From IMG/VR virus record IMGVR_UViG_3300035698_003393, positions 1-48,713 of that record: 48,713 bases of DNA, one strand, 5' to 3'. The notes under the pieces were generated by a model. It made no database searches and was not told the origin of the DNA. It saw nothing but the letters and a program-made list of their open reading frames with translations. The position numbers and the translations under genes were made by a program. Origin of the DNA: a virus. Positions 12,217 to 20,458 of this stretch are shown piece by piece (the first letter of the stretch is position 1; each line of letters begins with the position of its first letter).

Positions 12217-12888
12217 ATGAAAAGATTCTGGATAGTTGTACTGTTACTGGTAGCACTGTTAGTTGGAAGTATTGTATTTGATGTCCTATCATCGCCGAAG
12301 CACGAGACACTTGCCGTACAAAATACAGTGAGTGATTTATACGCCTATCAACTCAGCTGCACCGTGCGAATACATAGCAACGGTGGATGGGGATCAGGTG
12401 TGTGGGTTACTCCTAATATTATATTGACCGCTAAACATGTAGTGGACACAGGTACTGAGTTTGAAATCGAGCTTTATAATGGTCGGAAGGTACCAGCCAC
12501 CCAGGTAGTCCTGGATGCTGATGACGATCTCGCCCTGGTCTTCGTGAACTACACGTCCAAATACTTCGCTACCCTCGGGAGCAAACCTCTGGTTGGACAG
12601 GAAGTCACGATGGTCGGAACACCCCTAGACGACATGTGCGGATTCAATCTAACAAAGGGACATATATCAGCATTGATACGTGACGAGATTGAGGAGTATG
12701 AAGTATATGGAACACCACATTTTATCGTTGATTGCTTTGGGGCTCCTGGTAACTCAGGTGGACCTGTCTTCCGGGACAAAGAAGTTATTGGCTTGTGTAT
12801 CTGGGGTATGGCTAGCAATGGCCAGTCGATGGTACTGATTGCCGATGTCACGCACTTGGATAAGTGCCTGGCTAGCGTATTAAAATAG
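12217..12888 (+). CDS. Membrane-anchored trypsin-like serine protease
   Basis: A 223-residue protein with an N-terminal signal-anchor (about residues 4-22) and a compact chymotrypsin/HtrA-type domain. The catalytic triad is visible: His in LTAKHVV (about 74), Asp in DDDLALV (about 104), Ser in GAPGNSGGPVF (about 180). No PDZ domain follows. Start at the second in-frame methionine (MKRFWIV), behind TTAGGAAGTG. If exported, the domain would face the periplasm. It lies far from the capsid genes and lacks the form of a head-maturation protease, so a role in the host envelope (superinfection control, lysis, or cleavage of a host factor) is more likely; that is inference. Confidence 0.88.
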   Translation: MKRFWIVVLLLVALLVGSIVFDVLSSPKHETLAVQNTVSDLYAYQLSCTVRIHSNGGWGSGVWVTPNIILTAKHVVDTGTEFEIELYNGRKVPATQVVLDADDDLALVFVNYTSKYFATLGSKPLVGQEVTMVGTPLDDMCGFNLTKGHISALIRDEIEEYEVYGTPHFIVDCFGAPGNSGGPVFRDKEVIGLCIWGMASNGQSMVLIADVTHLDKCLASVLK

Positions 12889-12931
12889 AAGTTCAAAGGG
12901 TCAGACACAGATACTGATGTCGGCCCTGAAC

Positions 12932-13016
12932 GGCGGGGTATTTCAGTGGCTAGAAATTCCGTAAACGGCCTGAGTGCTATCACGGATACGCGTGGGTTCG
13001 ATCCCCACTCCCGCTA
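12932..13016 (+). ncRNA. tRNA-like RNA with an enlarged anticodon loop
   Basis: A near-canonical tRNA fold: acceptor 12932-12938 with 13009-13015 (one mismatch, two G-U), T8 and A9, D-arm TTTC-agtggcta-GAAA, anticodon stem TCCGT/ACGGA, five-base variable loop, and a perfect T-arm GTGGG-TTCGATC-CCCAC. The anticodon loop is 19 nt (12963-12981) rather than 7, and lacks T33 in the usual place. CCA is not encoded. It could be a decayed tRNA, one carrying a 12-nt insertion, or a tRNA mimic. Confidence 0.6.
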
Positions 13017-13022
13017 GTTTAG

Positions 13023-13147
13023 CAGTCGGAAGTGGTATTGACCGGCGTCCCGAAAGGGGTAGCGTACCCGACTGTGGCTCTTTGATAATCACAGATATGG
13101 CCCAGCTTTAGATCAAAAAGCACCGCACTGATAACGCGGGGGCCGCG
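13023..13147 (+). promoter_or_regulatory. Structured leader of the 13174 gene
   Basis: CAGTCGG (13023-13029) pairs with CCGACTG (13068-13074) around a CCC-GAAA-GGG tetraloop hairpin. A boxA-like GCTCTTTGATAATC (13077-13090) follows, and then CGCGG-ggg-CCGCG (13135-13147). No gene fits here. The set resembles a leader with antitermination or translation control of the capsid operon, but could also include remnants of a second tRNA-like gene. Confidence 0.45.
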
Positions 13148-13173
13148 TAAACAAACTCTTAAGAGGATTCAAT

Positions 13174-13609
13174 ATGGCATTTAACGCAACGAAAAACGAA
13201 GAGATCACGGTTCGTTTTTCGTGTACCTCGGGGATTCGTCACCACTGACAAGACACTGAAGATGGATGTATTCGATCACCTGGACGTAGCTGATGCTCCA
13301 CAGAGCGTAGCGATGGACCAAATCGGTACGCATAATAAGTACAGAGCAAGCTTCACCCCAAGTGCTAACGGTCAATGGACAGTGGTGTGTTACTGGGAAC
13401 ATAACACCACAAGTGTTATTGAGCTTGAGAAACAACTGGTATTCAATGTCGGTGACTACAATGTCAATGCTGTTGGTGCGATTGTTTCAACTAATGAGGC
13501 TAAACTGGATGCTGTTGGTGTACTAACCACAGCCATGGACGTAAAACTGGACTCGCTGCACACGAAGGTGGATAACCTCAATGTCGGTGAAGCCCCGGAT
13601 GTAGGTTAA
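13174..13609 (+). pseudogene. Structural-type protein gene with an apparent +1 frameshift
   Basis: The only good ribosome site (AGAGGATTCAAT) belongs to ATG 13174, whose frame stops after 24 codons (13246-13248). Omitting one base near the T-run 13215-13219 joins MAFNATKNEEITVRF to RVPRGFVTTDKTLK and then to the open frame that reaches 13609 (MDVFDHLDVADAPQ...). The ATG at 13262 has no ribosome site. The full product would be about 144 residues with a beta-sandwich-like start and a helical C-terminal part. It may be a true mutation, a programmed +1 frameshift or an assembly error. The next gene starts in its stop (TAATG). Confidence 0.6.
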
Positions 13610-13899
13610 TGAGATTACTTTTCCCTCTAGGATGGAGCACTATATTTTACCGTGCGAGTAACTGGACAGAGGGACTGGCAGTGACGTACACGGTAAAACT
13701 ACCCAGTGGCGTGACATCCTCGCCGATTACTATGAAGGACGCAGGTGACGGAGTATACACAGCTGAGAGAGATTTTACATTTGAAGGTGAGTTCTTATTT
13801 ATCTTCAGAGAGAACGGAACAAAGAAGAAGATGGCATCGGTAGATACTCGACGTAGAACCGGGATTCACTATCTTCATAAACCAAGTATTGGAGAGTAA
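13609..13899 (+). CDS. Hypothetical beta-rich protein
   Basis: A 96-residue protein starting MRLLFPLGWSTIFYRASNW. The sequence TVKLPSGVTSSPITMKDAGDGVYTAERDFTFEGEFLFIF reads like one immunoglobulin-like or baseplate-type beta-sandwich. Start codon overlaps the previous stop (TAATG), so it should be coupled to it and expressed with it. Probably a virion-associated domain protein; family not named. Confidence 0.65.
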   Translation: MRLLFPLGWSTIFYRASNWTEGLAVTYTVKLPSGVTSSPITMKDAGDGVYTAERDFTFEGEFLFIFRENGTKKKMASVDTRRRTGIHYLHKPSIGE

Positions 13900-13904
13900 A
13901 GAGT

Positions 13905-14240
13905 ATGAAATTAACAGCCTTACATGATAATGTCGTATTACGTCACATCCCTGTTAAAGAACAACAGACTGATGCTGGACTGTTCTTGCCGAAGGGTGCC
14001 AAGGGTTTGAAGAATCAGATCTCTGCATTCGAGGTAGTGAGCGTCGGGGCAAAAGCCATAGGTGTAGTGAAGGGCGATATCGTACTGGCACCAGACGCAT
14101 TCAAGATGATGCACAAGCCTGGTGCGAAGGGTATGACTTCTGTGCTGTTACCTGACCTGCTCGACGAAAACGGGGTCTCCTTCATCGTTGTACAAGACAT
14201 CGATTGCAAGGCTATAATCGGAGGCATAGATCTTGACTAA
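13905..14240 (+). CDS. GroES-like co-chaperonin
   Basis: A 111-residue protein with the GroES start pattern (LTALHDNVVLRHIPVKEQQTDAG), a GLFLP mobile-loop region, the FEVVSVG core strand and GDIVLAP. GroES caps the GroEL chamber; phage versions such as T4 gp31 adapt host GroEL for capsid protein folding. The mobile loop (about 22-34) would contact GroEL. Start behind GGAGAGTAAAGAGT. No GroEL gene is in the genome, so it would use the host chamber. It lies upstream of the packaging and capsid genes, fitting a role in capsid folding. Confidence 0.88.
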   Translation: MKLTALHDNVVLRHIPVKEQQTDAGLFLPKGAKGLKNQISAFEVVSVGAKAIGVVKGDIVLAPDAFKMMHKPGAKGMTSVLLPDLLDENGVSFIVVQDIDCKAIIGGIDLD

Positions 14241-14460
14241 CGAAGCGGTATACATAAATGGTGTATTCTGCGGAATTAAACATAGTGGCGGTACAGAGTG
14301 GGTCCCATACATGATGGCCTACTTTGCTACCACACCTATGCTTATGCGACTGGCACTTAGAAAGTGGATGGCAACAATACACAAACCCAACAAACACACA
14401 CCACGCCACACACGGCATGGCAATAGAAAGAGAGAACACAATGGAACAACACGTATATAA
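14233..14460 (+). CDS. Small basic hypothetical protein
   Basis: A 75-residue protein starting at TTG (14233-14235), behind GGAGGCATAGATC inside the end of the GroES gene. It begins MTNEAVYINGVFCGIKHSGG and ends in a His/Arg/Lys-rich tail (PRHTRHGNRKREHNG). It overlaps the start of the next gene by 20 bases. The TTG start and overlaps make it less sure than its neighbours. Confidence 0.5.
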   Translation: MTNEAVYINGVFCGIKHSGGTEWVPYMMAYFATTPMLMRLALRKWMATIHKPNKHTPRHTRHGNRKREHNGTTRI

Positions 14461-15211
14461 ACCACTGACTGCCATCACCACTGCCCATGCGGTACTTAGT
14501 GTGGCACAAAGATCTGTACGCAGTCTTGCGGATGTATTGTCGGACGGTGAATATGCCATCCATGAAGTCGAGATGAACACGCGAGCTTTCGAGTTGCGAG
14601 TCATCACCGATGGCACTGCCGATGATGAAAATGATATCGAAGTGTATAAAGCCCGTGGCCGAAATGACGATTGGGTGCATGCTGGACAAATCAAAACGAC
14701 CCAGGGCTTGCAGCAACGCGGTTCGAAATTTTACGTTGATACTATGGTCATCACATCAGTTGATACCGACACGCTGTTAGAAGCTGGACCACAGGCACTT
14801 GACGGTGTATGTCGGGCCACAGTAAAAACTGGCGGCTACGATAGGTTCTTGTTTATCGTATCGACGAAGGCATCAGGCACGACTAACGTACGAATTCAGA
14901 CAGCTGAAGTTGATGCTGCTGAGTTGGAGTTGCAGCACGACATGTCACTCAACAGTAATCGTGGCGGCACAGGCCAGATGGTTTTAGCTGATGATGCTGA
15001 TTCAGCACTCGCTTCAATCACTGTTAAATCAGTGCTGGTATGGACAGCACTCGCGGGCGTGTATTTGCATATTGGTGCAACGGCGGCTGCCAGTAATTTC
15101 CTATTGCCGACAAGCCAGATGGTCCCGGTTCCTGTTGATAACTTGAATTTGGTGAACATCCATAATGCAGGCGGCGAAGAGGCCACTGTGTATTACATGT
15201 ACAGGAGATAA
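14441..15211 (+). CDS. Putative virion-associated protein
   Basis: A 256-residue protein starting MEQHVYKPLTAITTAHAVLS behind AAGAGAGAACACA. It is Ala/Thr/Val/Asp-rich with few charged clusters and alternating hydrophobic residues, as in phage structural proteins that form beta-sandwich domains. Between the GroES-like gene and a fibre-like gene, so a capsid decoration or tail role is likely, but I do not recognise a named family. Confidence 0.65.
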   Translation: MEQHVYKPLTAITTAHAVLSVAQRSVRSLADVLSDGEYAIHEVEMNTRAFELRVITDGTADDENDIEVYKARGRNDDWVHAGQIKTTQGLQQRGSKFYVDTMVITSVDTDTLLEAGPQALDGVCRATVKTGGYDRFLFIVSTKASGTTNVRIQTAEVDAAELELQHDMSLNSNRGGTGQMVLADDADSALASITVKSVLVWTALAGVYLHIGATAAASNFLLPTSQMVPVPVDNLNLVNIHNAGGEEATVYYMYRR

Positions 15212-15216
15212 TACCC

Positions 15217-15774
15217 ATGGCAGACGTACTGAAGGAAACGTATACCGGCGTGGCAGCTGGAGGCTTTAACTATGCTCGATCTGGCTATTATCTGAGTGAG
15301 AGTTTCACTGCTTCAGAGACGTATTCAGTAACGCTATGTAAGATCCCACTGTATCGTGGCGGAAGTGAACTTGATCCTGGTAACTGCACTGTAGAAATAA
15401 GAGCCGTTGATGAGTTAAGAAAACCAACAGGTGCCGCCCTTGCCACATCTGATGTTGTTAATCTCTCTGCCTTGACCCTGGACACGGGCGGAACTGAGAC
15501 CACCTTTGCATTCTCGACTCCCTACGAAGTGACATCAGGTACAGAGTACTGCTTAGTCATTATATCAGCTGGTGGTTCCGGGTCACTGATTTGGATTGGA
15601 ACGTCTGCGGATAAAGTCACCTATGCTGGAATAAGTTGGAGAGGTGGAGTCCCTAACTGGTATGAGAATACGGGTGATGTATTTTTTGGCACCTATGGCG
15701 AAGGTTCAGGTGGTGCAGTGACACGTTCGCCAATGCTGATGGATCGTAACATGCCCAATGGTTGGGGATTCTGA
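15217..15774 (+). CDS. Putative fibre or decoration protein (beta-sandwich)
   Basis: A 185-residue protein starting MADVLKETYTGVAAGGFNYARSG behind AGGAGATAATACCC. The region SFTASETYSVTLCKIPLYRGG ... TSGTEYCLVIISAGG is typical of carbohydrate-binding-like beta-sandwich domains found in phage fibres and bacterial surface proteins. The C-terminus is rich in aromatics and glycine (NWYENTGDVFFG). Likely a virion surface protein. Its stop overlaps the next start (TGATG). Confidence 0.7.
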   Translation: MADVLKETYTGVAAGGFNYARSGYYLSESFTASETYSVTLCKIPLYRGGSELDPGNCTVEIRAVDELRKPTGAALATSDVVNLSALTLDTGGTETTFAFSTPYEVTSGTEYCLVIISAGGSGSLIWIGTSADKVTYAGISWRGGVPNWYENTGDVFFGTYGEGSGGAVTRSPMLMDRNMPNGWGF

Positions 15775-15902
15775 TGATCAAAGCACTATACATGAAGCTA
15801 AAGCAGCTTCATTTAGACAGGAATAGACTGTCACTGGCTTTTGTAGCAGTGGCGGTTTGCTGTTATTTATACAAGGCATTGAGGTGGTTAAATGGCTGGT
15901 AA
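15774..15902 (+). CDS. Small single-TM protein
   Basis: A 42-residue protein: basic N-terminus (MIKALYMKLKQLHLDRNR), one membrane segment (about 20-34, LAFVAVAVCCYLY), short tail KALRWLNGW. The start overlaps the previous stop (TGATG) and its end overlaps the next gene. Position just before the terminase genes is a common place for holins in some podoviruses, so a pinholin-like or spanin role is possible. Confidence 0.55.
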   Translation: MIKALYMKLKQLHLDRNRLSLAFVAVAVCCYLYKALRWLNGW

Positions 15903-16428
15903 GAAGAGCACTATGGCAGCAATAACGCCCTATCTGGCGGCTATAGGTAACGCAGAAGGTGCGATTACGATTCATGGTTCTAAGACTAACTATGAACTAC
16001 TGGCAGAACAGATGTGGAATTGGGCAATGGGCTGGACTGAGGAAGTTCCAGTAATTGAAGAGGGAGTTGTGGTAAAACACAAATCCGTATACCACCCGCC
16101 TGATAAGAATATCGCCAAAGAGATCTATGCACGTATGGAAGGCAAGCCCAAGCAGACCGCAACTGATGTTGCTGAGGAGCTTCGGGCTAAGGTTGTTCCA
16201 TTAACTAGAAAACTTGACGACCAGCTGAAATCAAGACTTAACTTCTATGGGGCCTCACATGTCAATGAATCTAACGGATCAAGACCAAGCTCTGAAGCGG
16301 CTACAGAATCTAAAGAAGATTCAGCCGATTCTATCGACCCCATTCCCGGTCCGCCAAGAGTTGTGGGAGTGCAGCAAGACAGGCCTAGTGCTGCCAAAAG
16401 ATCCCCTAAAAAACCTTGCCTACCGTAG
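15892..16428 (+). CDS. terS: Putative terminase small subunit with GPP tail
   Basis: A 178-residue protein starting MAGKKSTMAAITPYLAAIGNAEGA behind GAGGTGGTTAA. Helical N-terminal half, position directly before the large terminase and length fit the DNA-recognising small subunit. The C-terminal third (about 120-178) is disordered-looking and ends in a PGPPRVVG segment and basic residues; it lies entirely inside the large-subunit gene in another frame (16247-16428). Family assignment is by position and size; the HTH is not obvious. Confidence 0.65.
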   Translation: MAGKKSTMAAITPYLAAIGNAEGAITIHGSKTNYELLAEQMWNWAMGWTEEVPVIEEGVVVKHKSVYHPPDKNIAKEIYARMEGKPKQTATDVAEELRAKVVPLTRKLDDQLKSRLNFYGASHVNESNGSRPSSEAATESKEDSADSIDPIPGPPRVVGVQQDRPSAAKRSPKKPCLP

Positions 16429-18235
16429 CAAGTTACTTCATGACGCAGAGAACGACGAGAAGCTTCAGGAAGACATCCTAGTTGCATGTAAGGAGTCATA
16501 CCTGTATTGGACAAATACCTTCGCCTGGACGTACCACCAGTTCGATGTGGACCCAGCGACGGGTGAGAAGATAGAAGCCAAATGGCCGCACGTACCATTC
16601 ATTACCTGGGACATCCAGGATGTAATGTTTGATGAATTGCACTGGAGCGTGACTAATGGTAAAGACATTATCATAAACAAGTCACGTGACATGGGTGCCA
16701 GTTGGTGCTGTCTTGATTACATACACTGGGAATGGCTGTTCCATGAAGGCGGGCAGTATCTTGAGATGTCACGTACAAAGGGCTACGTAGACGAATATGG
16801 AAACATGAAAGCCCTGTTGCCGAAACATGATTATATTAATTCGTGGTTGCCTTACTGGATGCTTCCCCCTGGAGTACTCCCTGGCGGTAAGAACCGCAAA
16901 TGCATGCACATGAAGAATGAACTTAATGGAGCATGTATAGATGGTGAGTCAACGACAGAACATGCTGCCTCTGGTGATAGACGTAGGATCATCTTGCTTG
17001 ATGAGTTTGCCAAGGTCAAGTACGGTAAACAGATGCGAAACGCCACCAGAGATGCAGCCCTCTGTCGATTCATAAACAGTACTGTGGCTGGTCCAGGTAC
17101 TGAGTATTCGAAGATGAAAAAAGAGCGAAGGACAAAGATCTTTTCTCTTATGTATTGGGACCACCCGGACAAGGGTTCAGGTCGATACGTTAAGCAGGAC
17201 CCACTTACAAAAAATTGGGAAATCAGATCCCCCTGGTTTGACCGTGAAGAGCAGGAACGATCCTCGACAGAACTGGCCCAGGAAGTACTGGCCCAGGACA
17301 TCGAGTCTGGTGACGTGTTCTTCGAGCTTAGCAACGTCGATACACACACAGCCCTGTTCTGCTATGATCCCATTATCCGATTGAATATAGGCTTCGTACG
17401 TGGTGTTGCTGACGATGGTATCGGTGATATCATTCGTAGCAGTCGAACGCTCAAACGACTCCACCCCAAGGTCAAAGCTGTCGTCCATCCAAAGGGCACG
17501 CTTAGAGTCTGGGCAGAACTTATTGATGGACGCCTCGATCAATCATACACGTATTCTATAGGTGGTGACATATCAAAGGGGCATGGTGCATCCAACTCAG
17601 TGCTCTCTGTCATCTGTAACGAGACCAAGGAGAAGGTAGCAGAGTGGAAGGATTCCCACACGCCACCGTTCATGATGGCACGACAAGCGGCAGCACTGGC
17701 CATTTGGGTAGGGGGCAGAGCACCCAAGGCGTTACCCTTCCTTATCTGGGAGAAGAACGGCCCTGGTAAAGACTTCGGCCAACAACTCGTAACCGTTTAT
17801 CGGTATCCATACTTCTACCGCACGCCCAAGCGAGAAGGTACAACGTTTGATGGTGTAGGTAAAAAGTACGGGTGGCAATCAACCCGTGAATCAAAGCAGC
17901 TATTGTTGCGTAACTATGACAGGGCTATTGCCCAGGGCAACTTCATTAACCATTCGCTTTATGGCATGACTGAAATGAAGTCTTACATCTACTACACCGA
18001 TGGAGGTATAGGACCCTCCGAGTTACTCGAAGATGGTCAAGGGGCACGAGAGACACATGGTGACATAGTCATTGCTGATGCCTTGTGTCTGCTTGGGAGT
18101 AAGAAAACAAAACGTCAAGCGGCAGATGCAGACGTGCCTGAGACATGTAGGAGTGCGGCCTGGCGTAAGGCTCATGCCCGCAACAAGAAAAAGAAAACTC
18201 ATAATAACTGGCGTACGCCATATGACAATACATAG
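16247..18235 (+). CDS. terL: Terminase large subunit (packaging ATPase/nuclease)
   Basis: A 662-residue protein. It has a Walker A variant KSRDMGAS (about 145-152), Walker B with catalytic acid RIILLDEFA (about 247-255), and a C-terminal nuclease part with GGDISKGHGAS (first metal-binding Asp) and DIVIADALC near the end. It drives DNA into the prohead and cuts the concatemer. No strong ribosome site precedes any of the first three Met codons (1, 5, 7), so translation may be coupled to the small subunit it overlaps by 182 bases. The Walker A form resembles that of T7-like and phiKMV-like terminases. Confidence 0.92.
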   Translation: MGPHMSMNLTDQDQALKRLQNLKKIQPILSTPFPVRQELWECSKTGLVLPKDPLKNLAYRSKLLHDAENDEKLQEDILVACKESYLYWTNTFAWTYHQFDVDPATGEKIEAKWPHVPFITWDIQDVMFDELHWSVTNGKDIIINKSRDMGASWCCLDYIHWEWLFHEGGQYLEMSRTKGYVDEYGNMKALLPKHDYINSWLPYWMLPPGVLPGGKNRKCMHMKNELNGACIDGESTTEHAASGDRRRIILLDEFAKVKYGKQMRNATRDAALCRFINSTVAGPGTEYSKMKKERRTKIFSLMYWDHPDKGSGRYVKQDPLTKNWEIRSPWFDREEQERSSTELAQEVLAQDIESGDVFFELSNVDTHTALFCYDPIIRLNIGFVRGVADDGIGDIIRSSRTLKRLHPKVKAVVHPKGTLRVWAELIDGRLDQSYTYSIGGDISKGHGASNSVLSVICNETKEKVAEWKDSHTPPFMMARQAAALAIWVGGRAPKALPFLIWEKNGPGKDFGQQLVTVYRYPYFYRTPKREGTTFDGVGKKYGWQSTRESKQLLLRNYDRAIAQGNFINHSLYGMTEMKSYIYYTDGGIGPSELLEDGQGARETHGDIVIADALCLLGSKKTKRQAADADVPETCRSAAWRKAHARNKKKKTHNNWRTPYDNT

Positions 18236-18243
18236 GAGCAATC

Positions 18244-20031
18244 ATGGCAATTGAAGTATTTCCACGGCAACTTATGGAAGCTGTGAAGCAAGGCTTCGAC
18301 AGATTGAAAGGGGTACGTAAGACTAGGGCTATGTATGTCAAGCAGTATGCTGGTCAGTATTATATTGAACAGCAAGGCCTGACAGGTGCGGAACCCCTGA
18401 ATCTTATCTACCAAACAGTAAAAGCAACCGTGCCTATGCTGGTATCCAAAAACCCAGTGACACTAGTGACGTCCCCTCTGGTAGAAATGCAAGATTATGC
18501 ATGGCTACTCGGCAAGGGACTTGATGAAATAAATCGCAAGATCAACATGAAAGAGCTGATGCGTATCGGTATTGTAGACGCACTATTTACTATGGGTGTG
18601 TTTAAGACTGGTATCACGGCCAGTAATTCCATTATGGATTTCGGGAACTTTGATCTTGACAACGGACAGATCTTTACTGAGACCGTCAGCCTGGACGATT
18701 TTGTATTCGACTCAGACTGTAAGAGACTCGACAAGGCTTCATTCGTCGGCGACGCTATATGTGTTCCCAGACAGTTACTTCTCGACGACGACAGCTACAA
18801 CCATGATGAGGTGATAGCATTGCCAAAGTCTGGCAGTGCTGACGCAGTTGATAAGCTGGCTTCGCTGTCTACCAAGGTAAGCCACAGCGAGATAGCTGAG
18901 TTACAAGATTTTGTTGATGTGGTTACTCTGTGGATTCCTGGTGCTGACTCACTCGTCACCATGGCTGACCCACGCATACACAGCTGTGACAAGTTCTTAT
19001 CCATTCAAGAGTACCATGGTCCCAAGTCTGGACCCTATTCGTACCTATCATTAAGCCAACCCGTGCCTGACAATCCTATGCCGATTGCACCGATAGGGGT
19101 CTGGTTTGATCTCCACTTACTGGCCAATCGCACCATGCGTAAAACCATGGACCAAGTTGATGCTCGTAAGACTATCTTGGCGTATGATCCATCCCAGGTT
19201 GACGAGGTTCAGTCAGCAAAGAACGCTGAAGAGGGTGATTTGATTGCCTGCAATCCTGAATCTATAAAGGCTATGACCATCGGTGGAGAACGCACAGAGG
19301 ACAGTCTAGCAGTGCTGGGACAAGTGCAGTACTGGGCAAACTACATGGCAGGTAATCCTGATGCAGCTTCTGGATCACAGCCTAATACCGACGTTGCCAC
19401 TGTCGCCAATATAATGCAATCGAATGCATCTGTTGGTATCAATGACTCCATTGACAAGGTTTACGCCTGTGCCCAGGACATTAAAGAGAAACAAGCCTGG
19501 TATTTCCACCATGATCCCTGGATCAATATCCCGATCTCGCATCGTATGAATAACGGTGAACAGGTACAACTGCGGTTGACACCTGAGCAGAGACAGGGTG
19601 ACTTCGAGAATCTGGTCTTCGAAATAAAGGCACGCTCAATGAAAGCCAGCGATCCCGCTGTGCAGGCAAAGAAGGTACTCGACTTTGCCACCAACGTCTT
19701 GACCAATGTCACGCAGTCAGCTATGGTGCTTAATCAAGCTGGATTCGAATTCAATCCAGTAGTATGTATCAAACAGGTAGCTGAACTTACTGGTATTGAT
19801 GATGACATAAGCGGCTGGTTTAACGACCCGCAGCATGATCGTCGTATGATGATGCTAATGCAGATGGGCAACAAGCCCAGTGGTAAAGCTGATGGTGGCC
19901 AAGGTGGTATGCAGGGTGCAGCTAGTCCTGGCGGCAGCAACAGAAACATCCCCTCGCAACAGACTGATATGAGAGCAGAGTTTCAGCAAGGGGCAAACCA
20001 ACGACAGAGTATGGACCAAGGAGTAAGATAA
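18244..20031 (+). CDS. Portal protein
   Basis: A 595-residue protein starting MAIEVFPRQLMEAVKQGFDRLK behind GGAGCAATC. Position (just after the large terminase, before the capsid), length and helical content with an MYVKQYAGQYY-type start identify the head-tail connector. The C-terminal 50 residues are Gly/Gln/Met-rich and disordered-looking. Twelve copies form the ring at the packaging vertex. Stop overlaps the next start as TAATG. Confidence 0.82.
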   Translation: MAIEVFPRQLMEAVKQGFDRLKGVRKTRAMYVKQYAGQYYIEQQGLTGAEPLNLIYQTVKATVPMLVSKNPVTLVTSPLVEMQDYAWLLGKGLDEINRKINMKELMRIGIVDALFTMGVFKTGITASNSIMDFGNFDLDNGQIFTETVSLDDFVFDSDCKRLDKASFVGDAICVPRQLLLDDDSYNHDEVIALPKSGSADAVDKLASLSTKVSHSEIAELQDFVDVVTLWIPGADSLVTMADPRIHSCDKFLSIQEYHGPKSGPYSYLSLSQPVPDNPMPIAPIGVWFDLHLLANRTMRKTMDQVDARKTILAYDPSQVDEVQSAKNAEEGDLIACNPESIKAMTIGGERTEDSLAVLGQVQYWANYMAGNPDAASGSQPNTDVATVANIMQSNASVGINDSIDKVYACAQDIKEKQAWYFHHDPWINIPISHRMNNGEQVQLRLTPEQRQGDFENLVFEIKARSMKASDPAVQAKKVLDFATNVLTNVTQSAMVLNQAGFEFNPVVCIKQVAELTGIDDDISGWFNDPQHDRRMMMLMQMGNKPSGKADGGQGGMQGAASPGGSNRNIPSQQTDMRAEFQQGANQRQSMDQGVR

Positions 20032-20426
20032 TGCCCAGGAAAAAAGAATCTAAGTGGATGAAAGAGCATAAGGATAAAGCTGCAAAGGATGCTGTAGAGC
20101 ATGGGAAGAAAATGGAGGAGGCTACTAAAGGCACAGACAATTTAACAGTCATGCAAGTACGTGCCAGAGACCGTGTGGCAGCAGAGAAAGCCAAAGCTAG
20201 GCTGGGTAAGTATAAGGCTGAGGCGGCACTCAAGGCGGCTATTAAAGCGGCACCGAAGAAATCGAAATCCACCCCCAAAGCTAAGCCCAAGGCCAAGAAA
20301 AAGTCATGGGTCAGTAAGCTGAAGGCTGGAGTAAGGAAAGCCATGTCAAGTAAGCATGACTCTGACGATAGTAAATTGCGTAAGAACATGACAAAGGAGG
20401 AGCTGAAGAAACTGAAGAAGAAATAA
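20031..20426 (+). CDS. Lysine/alanine-rich basic protein
   Basis: A 131-residue very basic protein (MPRKKESKWMKEHKDKAAK ... PKKSKSTPKAKPKAKKKSW ... LKKLKKK). The middle resembles the tails of bacterial histone-like proteins. Located between portal and scaffold, with TAATG coupling to the portal gene. It may bind the packaged DNA or the acidic scaffold (20861-22042); that pairing is inference from charge. Confidence 0.65.
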   Translation: MPRKKESKWMKEHKDKAAKDAVEHGKKMEEATKGTDNLTVMQVRARDRVAAEKAKARLGKYKAEAALKAAIKAAPKKSKSTPKAKPKAKKKSWVSKLKAGVRKAMSSKHDSDDSKLRKNMTKEELKKLKKK

Positions 20427-20458
20427 TTGAAGTCAACCTTCAACGAGAAAGGATAGCG

